This document shows positions 1 to 5,586 of a DNA stretch of 9,700 nt, piece after piece. Source of the DNA: an uncultured Porphyromonadaceae bacterium (GTDB lineage Bacteria; Bacteroidota; Bacteroidia; Bacteroidales; Muribaculaceae); contig USKE01000060.1 in the NCBI GenBank assembly GCA_900555165.1, forward strand, positions 1-9,700. The letters are read 5' to 3'. The notes beneath the pieces were generated by a model that was not told the DNA's origin, made no database searches, and worked only from the letters and a program-made list of their open reading frames with translations. Position numbers and translations under genes: made by a program. Each line of letters begins with the position of its first letter. Within the stretch, counting starts at the first letter, position 1.

Positions 1-309
1 GGGGGCGGCAGCCTCGGTTGTCAGAGCCTCGTAGCGGTCCTGGGCGTGGGCGGCAATCTCCATGTTGAGCTTGCCTATCTCGTCGGCCTGCGTGGGGTTG
101 AGCTTGATACCGAGCGACGCGAACGAGTCGGTCATGGCCTGGAAACGTACGATATAGTCGGCATAGCTCTGCGGGGTTGAGATGGTGTCGATTACGGCAG
201 GCTGTGCCTGGAGCTGTGCCACATAGCGGTCATAGTCCTTGTGGCCGTCGCACGAACCGAGTATGCAGAGGGCCGGAATGGCCATGAGGATATATGCTGT
301 CTTTTTCAT
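1..309 (-). CDS. Putative lipoprotein, C-terminus missing (partial at left edge)
   Basis: The first 103 residues are visible; the gene runs off the left edge. The N-terminus is a clear lipoprotein signal: MKK, a hydrophobic run at residues 5-18, then the lipobox LGSC with the acceptor cysteine at residue 20. The mature protein starts CDGHKDYDRY. An acidic residue next to the cysteine is compatible with surface or outer-membrane export signals described in Bacteroidota, but that is inference. The rest is soluble, alanine- and acid-rich and probably helical (around residues 35-100), with no motif I recognise. The start is the ATG 15 bp beyond the stop of the upstream MFS permease, so the two genes are almost certainly cotranscribed. 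That suggests, without proof, that the lipoprotein acts in the same envelope process as the permease. Function unknown. Confidence 0.85.
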   Translation of the reverse strand, partial: MKKTAYILMAIPALCILGSCDGHKDYDRYVAQLQAQPAVIDTISTPQSYADYIVRFQAMTDSFASLGIKLNPTQADEIGKLNMEIAAHAQDRYEALTTEAAAP

Positions 310-324
310 TGCTGTTGTTGGATG

Positions 325-2199
325 TCAGGCTGTTTTTGCGGTTTTGCTGTCGTTCTCGCGGATGAAGAGCACCGATATGGCGCCGAGCACGAGCGAGCAG
401 CCGGCGATTATCATCATCATGTACTGAGGGGCCAGGGCGTCGGGCTTGCTGATGACGGTGAGGATCCAGCCGCCGAGCAGGGCGCCCACAATCTGCGGAA
501 TGCAGATCGAGCAGTTGAACAGACCCAGGTAGGCGCCGATGTTGCCCCCTTTGAGCGAGTTGGTGAGGATGGTGAAGGGCCATGCCAGCATTGCCGACCA
601 TGCGCACCCAATCAGGGCGAACGAGATGAAGAGCATGTACTGGTTGGTGAAGAGTCCGGCGGTGATGAAACCGGCGGCGCCGAGCAGAAGGCTCAGGATG
701 TATGAGAACTTGCGGCTGCGGAACTGGGGGAGCACTACGGCCCAGAGTACCGAACCGATTGCCTGCACGGCGAAGAGTATGCCCACCCAGTTGCCGGCGT
801 CGTTATACTGTTCCGAACCGGCGTCGAGCACCACCGAGGTCTTGAATTCGGCCTGCGAGGGGTCGGCGAGGGTCACATCCTTCACGCCGTCGATGAAGAG
901 CTTTCCGGTGTTGGGGTCGTGGGTGTAGATGTCGGCGAGCATCAGTTTCGTGGGACCCGACATGCGGTTCAGATAGCCTGTGAGCTCGAACGAGGCCACG
1001 CCGTCGAGCGGCTTGCCGTCGACAATCAGTGTGGCGCCTTTGGTGTCTACCCTGGTGTCGAGGGGCAAGGTATTCGACCCGTTGTCGATAATCTTCTCGG
1101 TGACAGGGATGCCCAGGGTGGGGAATGTCACGGCCAGGTCGCCCTCGCCGGCTTTCACGTCGGGACGGTCATAACGCACAATGCTCACGTTGCGGGCGGC
1201 GATGTAGCTGCCGTCGGCGATGATGCCCGATGCGAGCTCGCGGCCATGGTCTACAATCACGGCCGAGTCGGCTGTGAGGATATATTTTGCGGTATATTCT
1301 TCGGCGGGTTTGCCGTCTTTCATCTGCACGATGCCGTGTATGGTTGTTGTCTCGGGGCAGTCAAAGGCGTTTTTGGCGATGGTGCCGTTGGTGTAGGTCC
1401 ACATGAACAGGAATGCGAACCAGCAGAAGAACTGCACCAGGCCCACGGTCCAGAATGTCGAGGGGGCGTTGACCAGCAGTTTGAACAGATTGGTCTTCTC
1501 CTGCTTGCCGTCGGCGCCGGGCTGTGCCCCGCCGTTGTATTCGGCATAGAGCTGCGGGGGCCACTCCTTGATTTTGCAGAGCGAGTAGATCACGCATGCC
1601 AGCAGGATGGCGGCGCCGGCGTAGAACGAGAATACCACGGTCTGCGGAATCACACCTGCGGCGGCGGTGTTGCGGAAACCTATCCATGTGAGCAGGAAGG
1701 GGAACACATAACCCACAATCGAGCCGGCGTTACAGAGGAAACTCTGTATGGAGTATGCGAGGCCTTTCTGTTTCTCGTTCACCATGTCGCCTACCAGCAT
1801 CTTGAACGGCTGCATGGCCATGTTGATCGATGTGTCGAGCAGCATCAGGGCCACCAGGCCGATGATGATGGCCGACGATACGGCCAGGCCGAAACTGCCG
1901 GCATTGGGCAGCAGGCACATGACGGCCACTGCCACGGTGGCACCGATTACGAGATAGGGTAGACGGCGTCCGATGCGTGTCCAGGTGCGGTCAGAGGCGG
2001 TACCTACGATAGGCTGCACCACCAGGCCCATCAGCGGCGGTAGGATCCAGAAATAACTTAAATCGTGAGGGTCGGCGCCCAGTGTGGCGAAGATACGGCT
2101 CACGTTGGCGCTCTGCAGGGCATAGGCAATCTGCACTCCGAAGAATCCGAAGCTCAGGTTCCATAGTTTCCAAAAGCCCAGGTCGGGTTTAGTTTTCAT
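325..2199 (-). CDS. MFS permease of the SLC45/GPH sugar type with a large periplasmic insertion
   Basis: This is an inner-membrane secondary transporter of 624 residues. Twelve hydrophobic segments can be placed: about 13-36, 47-66, 80-98, 103-122, 150-172, 187-208, 248-268, 468-490, 497-517, 520-545, 556-582 and 592-613. The loop after segment 2 carries the MFS motif-A-like GTASDRTWTRIGRR (67-80), which resembles sucrose/maltose-type proton symporters; the substrate is inferred as a sugar only from that resemblance. Between segments 7 and 8, where relatives generally have a short loop, there are about 180 hydrophilic, beta-rich residues (281-462) on the predicted periplasmic side. I chose the ATG of MKTKPDLGFW. 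The longer open frame back to 2400 would add a basic, low-complexity leader and overlap nfo, so I reject it. There is no Shine-Dalgarno. The gene lies downstream of nfo and directly upstream of the lipoprotein gene. Confidence 0.88.
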   Translation of the reverse strand: MKTKPDLGFWKLWNLSFGFFGVQIAYALQSANVSRIFATLGADPHDLSYFWILPPLMGLVVQPIVGTASDRTWTRIGRRLPYLVIGATVAVAVMCLLPNAGSFGLAVSSAIIIGLVALMLLDTSINMAMQPFKMLVGDMVNEKQKGLAYSIQSFLCNAGSIVGYVFPFLLTWIGFRNTAAAGVIPQTVVFSFYAGAAILLACVIYSLCKIKEWPPQLYAEYNGGAQPGADGKQEKTNLFKLLVNAPSTFWTVGLVQFFCWFAFLFMWTYTNGTIAKNAFDCPETTTIHGIVQMKDGKPAEEYTAKYILTADSAVIVDHGRELASGIIADGSYIAARNVSIVRYDRPDVKAGEGDLAVTFPTLGIPVTEKIIDNGSNTLPLDTRVDTKGATLIVDGKPLDGVASFELTGYLNRMSGPTKLMLADIYTHDPNTGKLFIDGVKDVTLADPSQAEFKTSVVLDAGSEQYNDAGNWVGILFAVQAIGSVLWAVVLPQFRSRKFSYILSLLLGAAGFITAGLFTNQYMLFISFALIGCAWSAMLAWPFTILTNSLKGGNIGAYLGLFNCSICIPQIVGALLGGWILTVISKPDALAPQYMMMIIAGCSLVLGAISVLFIRENDSKTAKTA

Positions 2200-2201
2200 G
2201 A

Positions 2202-2232
2202 TCAAGCGGTTAAGATGAAGTTCGCTTAAGCG
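2202..2232 (-). promoter_or_regulatory. Inverted repeat and palindrome just upstream of the permease start
   Basis: A perfect 10-bp palindrome, CGCTTAAGCG, lies at 2223-2232. Its CGCTTAA half (2223-2229) can also pair with TCAAGCG at 2202-2208, three bases from the permease ATG, giving a 7-bp stem with one G-U pair and a 14-nt loop. AAGCG recurs at 2204 and 2228. The position fits an operator or a leader hairpin that could occlude the start, but this rests on symmetry alone and no regulator is encoded nearby. A nearby minus-strand TATCTTAC is only a partial match to the -7 box TAnnTTTG, so I do not call a promoter here. Confidence 0.3.
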
Positions 2233-2261
2233 ATTCGTAAGTAAGATATTATTCCGTTTGT

Positions 2262-2334
2262 GTGTGGAGCGAGGGGGAGAGTGGGAGAGTTGAGAGAATA
2301 AAGAGAGTGGAGGGAGTTGAGAGAAGTGAGGGTG
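2262..2334. repeat. Polypurine/polypyrimidine tract with a 12-bp direct repeat
   Basis: Most of the gap between nfo and the permease gene is almost pure purine on the plus strand (G and A with a few T), so the transcript of the minus-strand genes carries a C/U-rich leader. Within it GAGTTGAGAGAA occurs exactly twice, at 2287-2298 and 2314-2325, a spacing of 27 bp, with similar purine-rich sequence around each copy. It has no coding sense in the chosen annotation. It could be simple low-complexity sequence, a triplex-forming tract, or an unstructured mRNA leader for a pyrimidine-binding protein; nothing here decides between these. Confidence 0.6.
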
Positions 2335-2344
2335 GCTGTCGATG

Positions 2345-3232
2345 TTATTTGTGCGACGGTTCGGGAACCGGAGGTGTTTCGGTTCCGGGGTCGTCGACAA
2401 GGCGGTAAAGCCAGGCCACTTCGTCGGCCCAGATAGCCTCGTCGGGAGTCTCGAGTATCACGGGGATGTTGTCGATGCGCGGATCACGCATCAGCATCTC
2501 GAAGAACTTGACACCCAGGGTGCCCCGGCCTATCGGGGCATGCCGGTCGACACGTGAGCCCACACCTTTTTTCGAGTCATTGAGGTGTATGCCGCGCAGG
2601 TATGCGGCGCCGATCACTTGGTCGAAATCGTCCCAGGTGGCTTTGTACCCTTCGGGAGTGGAGAGGTCATAGCCTGCCGCGAAAGTGTGGCAGGTGTCGA
2701 TGCACACGCCCACACGGCTCTTGTCTTCAATACGGTCGATTATCTCGGCGATATGCTCGAAACGGAACCCGAGGTTGGTGCCCTGCCCGGCTGTCGATTC
2801 AATCACCGCAGTTACGCCCGTGGTCTTGTCGAGTGCAGTATTCACCGAATCGGCGATTTTTGCCAGACATTCCTGCTCGCTGATTTCGTTGAGGTGCGAG
2901 CCGGGGTGGAAGTTGAGCATCGTAAGGCCGAGCTGTTCGCAACGGTGAATCTCGTCAAGAAACGCATCCATCGACATCCGGTGTTTCTCAGGGTCGGGCG
3001 AACCGAGGTTGATCAGGAAACTGTCGTGCGGCAGTATCACCCGGGGGTCGAAACCGAGGCGGGCGCAGTTCTCGCGGAAAAGTTCGGCCTGCCCGTCGGT
3101 TATAGGCGCCGAGCGCCACCGCGACGGGTTGCGGGTGAACAGTGCGAATGCCTTCATGCCCATTGACGCGGCGATTACCGGTGTACCCGCTACACCGCCA
3201 GTGGCAGGGACATGTGCCCCGATATATTTCAT
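2345..3232 (-). CDS. nfo: Deoxyribonuclease IV (AP endonuclease, endonuclease IV)
   Basis: This enzyme cuts DNA 5' of abasic sites and trims blocked 3' ends in base excision repair, using three metal ions in a TIM barrel. The 295-residue product opens with the family signature MKYIGAHV. All nine metal ligands known from the E. coli enzyme are present at the same residue numbers: H69, H109, E145, D179, H182, H216, D229, H231 and E261. They lie in the motifs [38 protein letters not shown] and ILET. The length is close to the 285 residues of E. coli Nfo; a proline-rich tail (PPVPEP, about 287-292) is extra. The ATG starts exactly at the family signature. A promoter lies about 50 bp upstream, and a terminator 190 bp upstream separates the gene from the small protein gene. 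Confidence 0.97.
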   Translation of the reverse strand: MKYIGAHVPATGGVAGTPVIAASMGMKAFALFTRNPSRWRSAPITDGQAELFRENCARLGFDPRVILPHDSFLINLGSPDPEKHRMSMDAFLDEIHRCEQLGLTMLNFHPGSHLNEISEQECLAKIADSVNTALDKTTGVTAVIESTAGQGTNLGFRFEHIAEIIDRIEDKSRVGVCIDTCHTFAAGYDLSTPEGYKATWDDFDQVIGAAYLRGIHLNDSKKGVGSRVDRHAPIGRGTLGVKFFEMLMRDPRIDNIPVILETPDEAIWADEVAWLYRLVDDPGTETPPVPEPSHK

Positions 3233-3283
3233 TGATGCGTAAGTAAAATTGTTGCGAAAAATTATACAGAGAGATATTTACCA

Positions 3284-3316
3284 CAAAGATACAAAGTAGT
3301 TTGCAATTATCGCCAA
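3284..3316 (-). promoter_or_regulatory. Probable Bacteroidota-type promoter of nfo
   Basis: Read on the minus strand, TATCTTTG at 3291-3284 exactly matches the Bacteroidota sigma-ABfr -7 consensus TAnnTTTG. A TTG at 3316-3314 lies 22 nt upstream, one base longer than the usual 19-21 spacing, and could serve as the -33 element. The sequence around it is AT-rich against a GC-rich genome. Transcription would begin near 3278, leaving a leader of about 45 nt before the nfo ATG with no Shine-Dalgarno. Confidence 0.6.
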
Positions 3317-3423
3317 TTTCACAATAAAAAATTATCCACAAATGCTCGTGACGATTGGTTTTAAACCGTCGGTCGTGTCAGGAAGGTGGTTTCTGCGGCT
3401 GTTTTCCATGCTGTCCCATAAAC

Positions 3424-3458
3424 AAAAAAAAGCTGTACCCGTCGGTACAGCTTTTTTT
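3424..3458 (-). terminator. Intrinsic terminator of the small membrane protein gene (symmetrical)
   Basis: An 8-bp GC-containing stem, GCTGTACC (3432-3439) and GGTACAGC (3444-3451), encloses a 4-nt loop. It is flanked by eight A on one side (3424-3431) and seven T on the other (3452-3458). On the minus strand this gives a hairpin followed by eight U, the classical Rho-independent form, starting 21 nt after the stop of the 59-residue gene. Because the A and T runs pair, it would also work on the plus strand, although I see no plus-strand gene that would use it. Confidence 0.88.
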
Positions 3459-3479
3459 CAATCAGTCAGGCGGCTGCTC

Positions 3480-3659
3480 TCAGAGACGGTGTTTGCGGTC
3501 TCGGTCTTTGTCGGCACGCTCTATCTTTTTGATGCGGTGATGGATGCGGTCGAGTTCATGAACTGCCATTATAGCGGTGGCAAGAGTGGCGGCCTGAAGC
3601 ACGATTTTTGCTATGCCAAGCACGACATGCATGCGGCGGTGGCGTCTGATAGTTTCCAT
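3480..3659 (-). CDS. Small single-span membrane protein, 59 residues, function unknown
   Basis: The frame begins with ATG (METIRRHRRM) and ends with TGA. A basic N-terminus (RRHRR, 5-9) is followed by one hydrophobic segment, about residues 12-33. After it comes a strongly charged helix (34-59) rich in His, Arg, Lys and Asp. L36, I39, I43 and I46 are spaced 3-4-3 like coiled-coil core positions, so the tail may self-associate or bind a partner. Both flanks are basic, so topology is unclear. Support for a real gene is the sensible membrane-protein composition and a strong terminator 21 nt past the stop. No good promoter is visible: GTTCTTTG (3710-3703) matches the -7 box only in its second half. 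It is divergent from aroE. I do not recognise the family. Confidence 0.7.
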   Translation of the reverse strand: METIRRHRRMHVVLGIAKIVLQAATLATAIMAVHELDRIHHRIKKIERADKDRDRKHRL

Positions 3660-3767
3660 AGTTGTGGTTGTTTTGGTTATGGGTTCGGTATGTTTCTTTT
3701 AGCAAAGAACATGTGAAAGGGGCTTTTGTATCGCAGTCGCATCAAAAAAAACGCGCAACGGGGCAAT

Positions 3768-3792
3768 TTTGGGTAAAAATTGACTAATTTTG
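3768..3792 (+). promoter_or_regulatory. Probable -7 box for aroE, close to the start codon
   Basis: TAATTTTG at 3785-3792 exactly matches the Bacteroidota -7 consensus TAnnTTTG. It ends 6 nt before the aroE ATG, so transcription would begin at or within a few bases of the start codon, giving a leaderless or nearly leaderless mRNA. The only TTTG upstream (3768-3771) is 13 nt away, shorter than the usual 19-21, so the -33 element is weak or absent. The remaining gap back to the small gene (3660-3767) holds A- and T-runs but nothing else I can name. Confidence 0.45.
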
Positions 3793-3798
3793 CACCGC

Positions 3799-4566
3799 AT
3801 GAATCCCATAGACAAGAAAATATACGGGCTGATAGGTTTTCCGCTCACCCACTCGTTCTCGAAGGACTTCTTCAACCGCAAGTTCCGGGCCGAGAACATC
3901 AATGCCGAGTATGTCAATTTCGAGATACCCGACATCGGTGATTTCATGGAGGTAATCGCCGAGCATCCGAATCTGTCGGGCATGAACGTCACCATCCCCT
4001 ACAAGGAGCAGGTGATACCCTATCTTGACGACCTCGACCCTGTGGCACGACGCATCGGGGCGGTCAACGTCATAAAGTTCATCGGTTCGCCCGCGGCCAA
4101 TGATTTCAGGATGGTAGGCTACAACAGCGATGTCGTGGGTTTCACCGACTCCATAAGACCCATGCTGAAACCGTGTCACCGCAAGGCGCTTGTGCTCGGC
4201 ACGGGTGGGGCATCGAAGGCCGTGGCCGTAGGCCTGGAGTCTCTGGGACTGGAGGTGCAGTTCGTCTCGCGCACGAAACGCCCTGGCGTAATCACTTACA
4301 GTGAGGTCACCCCCGAGGTGCTTGACGCCCACAAGGTAATCGTGAACACCACGCCGCTGGGGATGTACCCGCATGTCGACGAATGTCCGGCGTTGCCTTA
4401 CGAGGCCATGAACTCTGATTTCCTCTGTTACGACCTGCTCTACAACCCCGAGCGCACACTGTTCATGAAACGCGCCGCCGAACATGGCGCCGAAGTGAAA
4501 AACGGCCTTGAAATGCTTTTGCTGCAGGCGTTTGTCTCGTGGGAGATCTGGCAGAAACCCGTCTAA
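3799..4566 (+). CDS. aroE: Shikimate dehydrogenase (NADP-dependent)
   Basis: AroE reduces 3-dehydroshikimate to shikimate, the fourth step from DAHP toward chorismate, in the cytoplasm. The 255-residue product has the N-terminal substrate domain with GFPLTHSFS (13-21, the substrate-binding serines) and NVTIPYKE (63-70, catalytic Lys69). GAVN (87-90) and GYNSD (107-111, catalytic Asp111) follow. The NADP domain has the glycine-rich loop LGTGGASK (133-140), the cofactor-selecting SRTK (157-160) and NTTPLGM (183-189). Q243 near the C-terminus fits the family substrate-contact glutamine. I chose the ATG of MNPIDKK; an in-frame TTG nine bases earlier overlaps the -7 box and is unlikely. It is followed by the 9-bp repeat array and yeiH. 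Confidence 0.95.
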   Translation: MNPIDKKIYGLIGFPLTHSFSKDFFNRKFRAENINAEYVNFEIPDIGDFMEVIAEHPNLSGMNVTIPYKEQVIPYLDDLDPVARRIGAVNVIKFIGSPAANDFRMVGYNSDVVGFTDSIRPMLKPCHRKALVLGTGGASKAVAVGLESLGLEVQFVSRTKRPGVITYSEVTPEVLDAHKVIVNTTPLGMYPHVDECPALPYEAMNSDFLCYDLLYNPERTLFMKRAAEHGAEVKNGLEMLLLQAFVSWEIWQKPV

Positions 4567-4629
4567 GTTTACATAAGTTACATACGTTATATACGTTACA
4601 TACGTTACATAAGTCCCATACGTTATATA
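4567..4629. repeat. Seven tandem 9-bp repeats, consensus (C/A)GTTAYATA, filling the aroE-yeiH gap
   Basis: Directly after the aroE TAA, seven consecutive 9-mers can be read: GTTTACATA, AGTTACATA, CGTTATATA, CGTTACATA, CGTTACATA, AGTCCCATA and CGTTATATA. AAC and the yeiH ATG follow at once. The array covers 63 of the 66 intergenic bases, with no room for a separate promoter or Shine-Dalgarno. It is AT-rich against GC-rich neighbours. Every unit junction of the ATACGTTA type contains the self-complementary TACGTA-like core, so the region could also fold or bind a dimeric protein. The middle units are most alike, the flanking ones degenerate. Confidence 0.93.
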
Positions 4630-4632
4630 AAC

Positions 4633-5586
4633 ATGAAAGATCTTGCCAAGTGGGTCTATATTGTCGTGGCCCTTATAATAGTATTCCCCATGCAGTATGT
4701 CACCGGCGGTGAGTTCATCTCGCCCGCGGTAGCGCTGTTCCTCGGACTGGTGTTCGCCCTGATTTTTCCGATGCCATACGCCAAGTTCAATAAAAAAGCG
4801 TCGAAATATCTGCTGCAGGCCTCGGTTGTGGGTCTCGGTTTCGGCATGAATGTCACCGAGGCACTCAAGAGCGGTGCCGAGGGTATGATGTTCACAGTCG
4901 TGTCGGTGATAGGCGTGATGTGTTTCGGTGTGCTCATCGGCTACTGGATGCATATCTCGCGCAAGACCACCTACCTGATTTCGTCGGGCACGGCGATATG
5001 CGGCGGCAGCGCCATTGCGGCAGTCGGGCCGGTGCTCAAGGCCAATGACAACGAGATGGCTGTGTCGTTAGGTGTCATCTTCATCCTCAACGCCATAGCG
5101 CTGTTCATCTTCCCGCCGATCGGGCATTATTTCAACATGTCTGACGCACAGTTCGGCACATGGGCCGCCATCGCCATACACGATACCTCGTCGGTCGTAG
5201 GTGCCGGCGACGCTTACAGTGCCGAGGCGTGTCAGATAGCCACGCTGATCAAGTGTACCCGCGCCCTGTGGATCATTCCCCTGGCGTTCGTGACCATGTT
5301 CATCTTCCGCGACAAGGATGCCAAGGGTGTCTCTATCCCCTGGTTCATCTTCCTGTTCGTGCTGGCCATGATAATCAACACATACTGCGGTCTGCCCGAG
5401 GCGCTTACGTCTACCATAGTAGTGATTGCCAAGAAACTGCTCGTTGTCACACTGTTCTTCATCGGTGCCGGTCTGTCAATCGCAACGGTCAAGAAAGTGG
5501 GCGTGGCACCGCTGCTGCTTGCAATTGTACTCTGGATTATCATCGGTGTATCGAGTTTCTTCGTGGTGATGAACACGATAGCGTGA
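4633..5586 (+). CDS. yeiH: YeiH-family putative sulfate exporter, integral membrane protein
   Basis: The 317-residue product is almost entirely hydrophobic, with about ten membrane segments from residue 7 to the C-terminus. It carries the hallmarks of the YeiH family (Pfam Cons_hypoth698): LISSGTAICGGSAIAA (115-130), AIHDTSSVVGAG (181-192) and a KCTR (207-210) in place of the commoner KLTR. The family is annotated as putative sulfate exporters, but direct transport evidence is sparse, so the substrate is tentative. The ATG is the first after the 9-bp repeat array, three bases away, with no Shine-Dalgarno. The stop TGA overlaps the GTG start of comEC (GTGA), so the two are probably translationally coupled. 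No sulfur-metabolism gene is nearby. Confidence 0.9.
   Translation: MKDLAKWVYIVVALIIVFPMQYVTGGEFISPAVALFLGLVFALIFPMPYAKFNKKASKYLLQASVVGLGFGMNVTEALKSGAEGMMFTVVSVIGVMCFGVLIGYWMHISRKTTYLISSGTAICGGSAIAAVGPVLKANDNEMAVSLGVIFILNAIALFIFPPIGHYFNMSDAQFGTWAAIAIHDTSSVVGAGDAYSAEACQIATLIKCTRALWIIPLAFVTMFIFRDKDAKGVSIPWFIFLFVLAMIINTYCGLPEALTSTIVVIAKKLLVVTLFFIGAGLSIATVKKVGVAPLLLAIVLWIIIGVSSFFVVMNTIA

Noticed and set aside
919..1962. A 347-codon plus-strand frame inside the permease gene
   Set aside because: It is Gly/His/Cys-rich and antisense to a clear 12-segment transporter; a shadow of codon bias.
2200..2400. N-terminal extension of the permease to 691 residues
   Set aside because: The added residues are basic low-complexity translation of the polypyrimidine tract and overlap the 3' end of nfo. 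The family start fits MKTKPDLGFW at 2199.
3342..3716. A 124-codon plus-strand frame in the nfo-aroE gap
   Set aside because: It reads straight through the A/T-flanked terminator hairpin and is antisense to the better supported 59-residue membrane protein. Its composition is unconvincing.
3784..4953. A 389-codon open frame on the minus strand across aroE, the repeat array and the start of yeiH
   Set aside because: It is antisense to two well-recognised genes. Its only notable feature, a run of YVTYITYVTYV-like residues, is just the 9-bp repeat translated. GC-rich codon use readily leaves such frames open.
5160..5582. Extension of the comEC frame upstream inside yeiH
   Set aside because: The upstream residues are an out-of-frame reading of yeiH, rich in Arg, Cys and His. 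The first membrane segment of ComEC begins only after the GTG at 5583.
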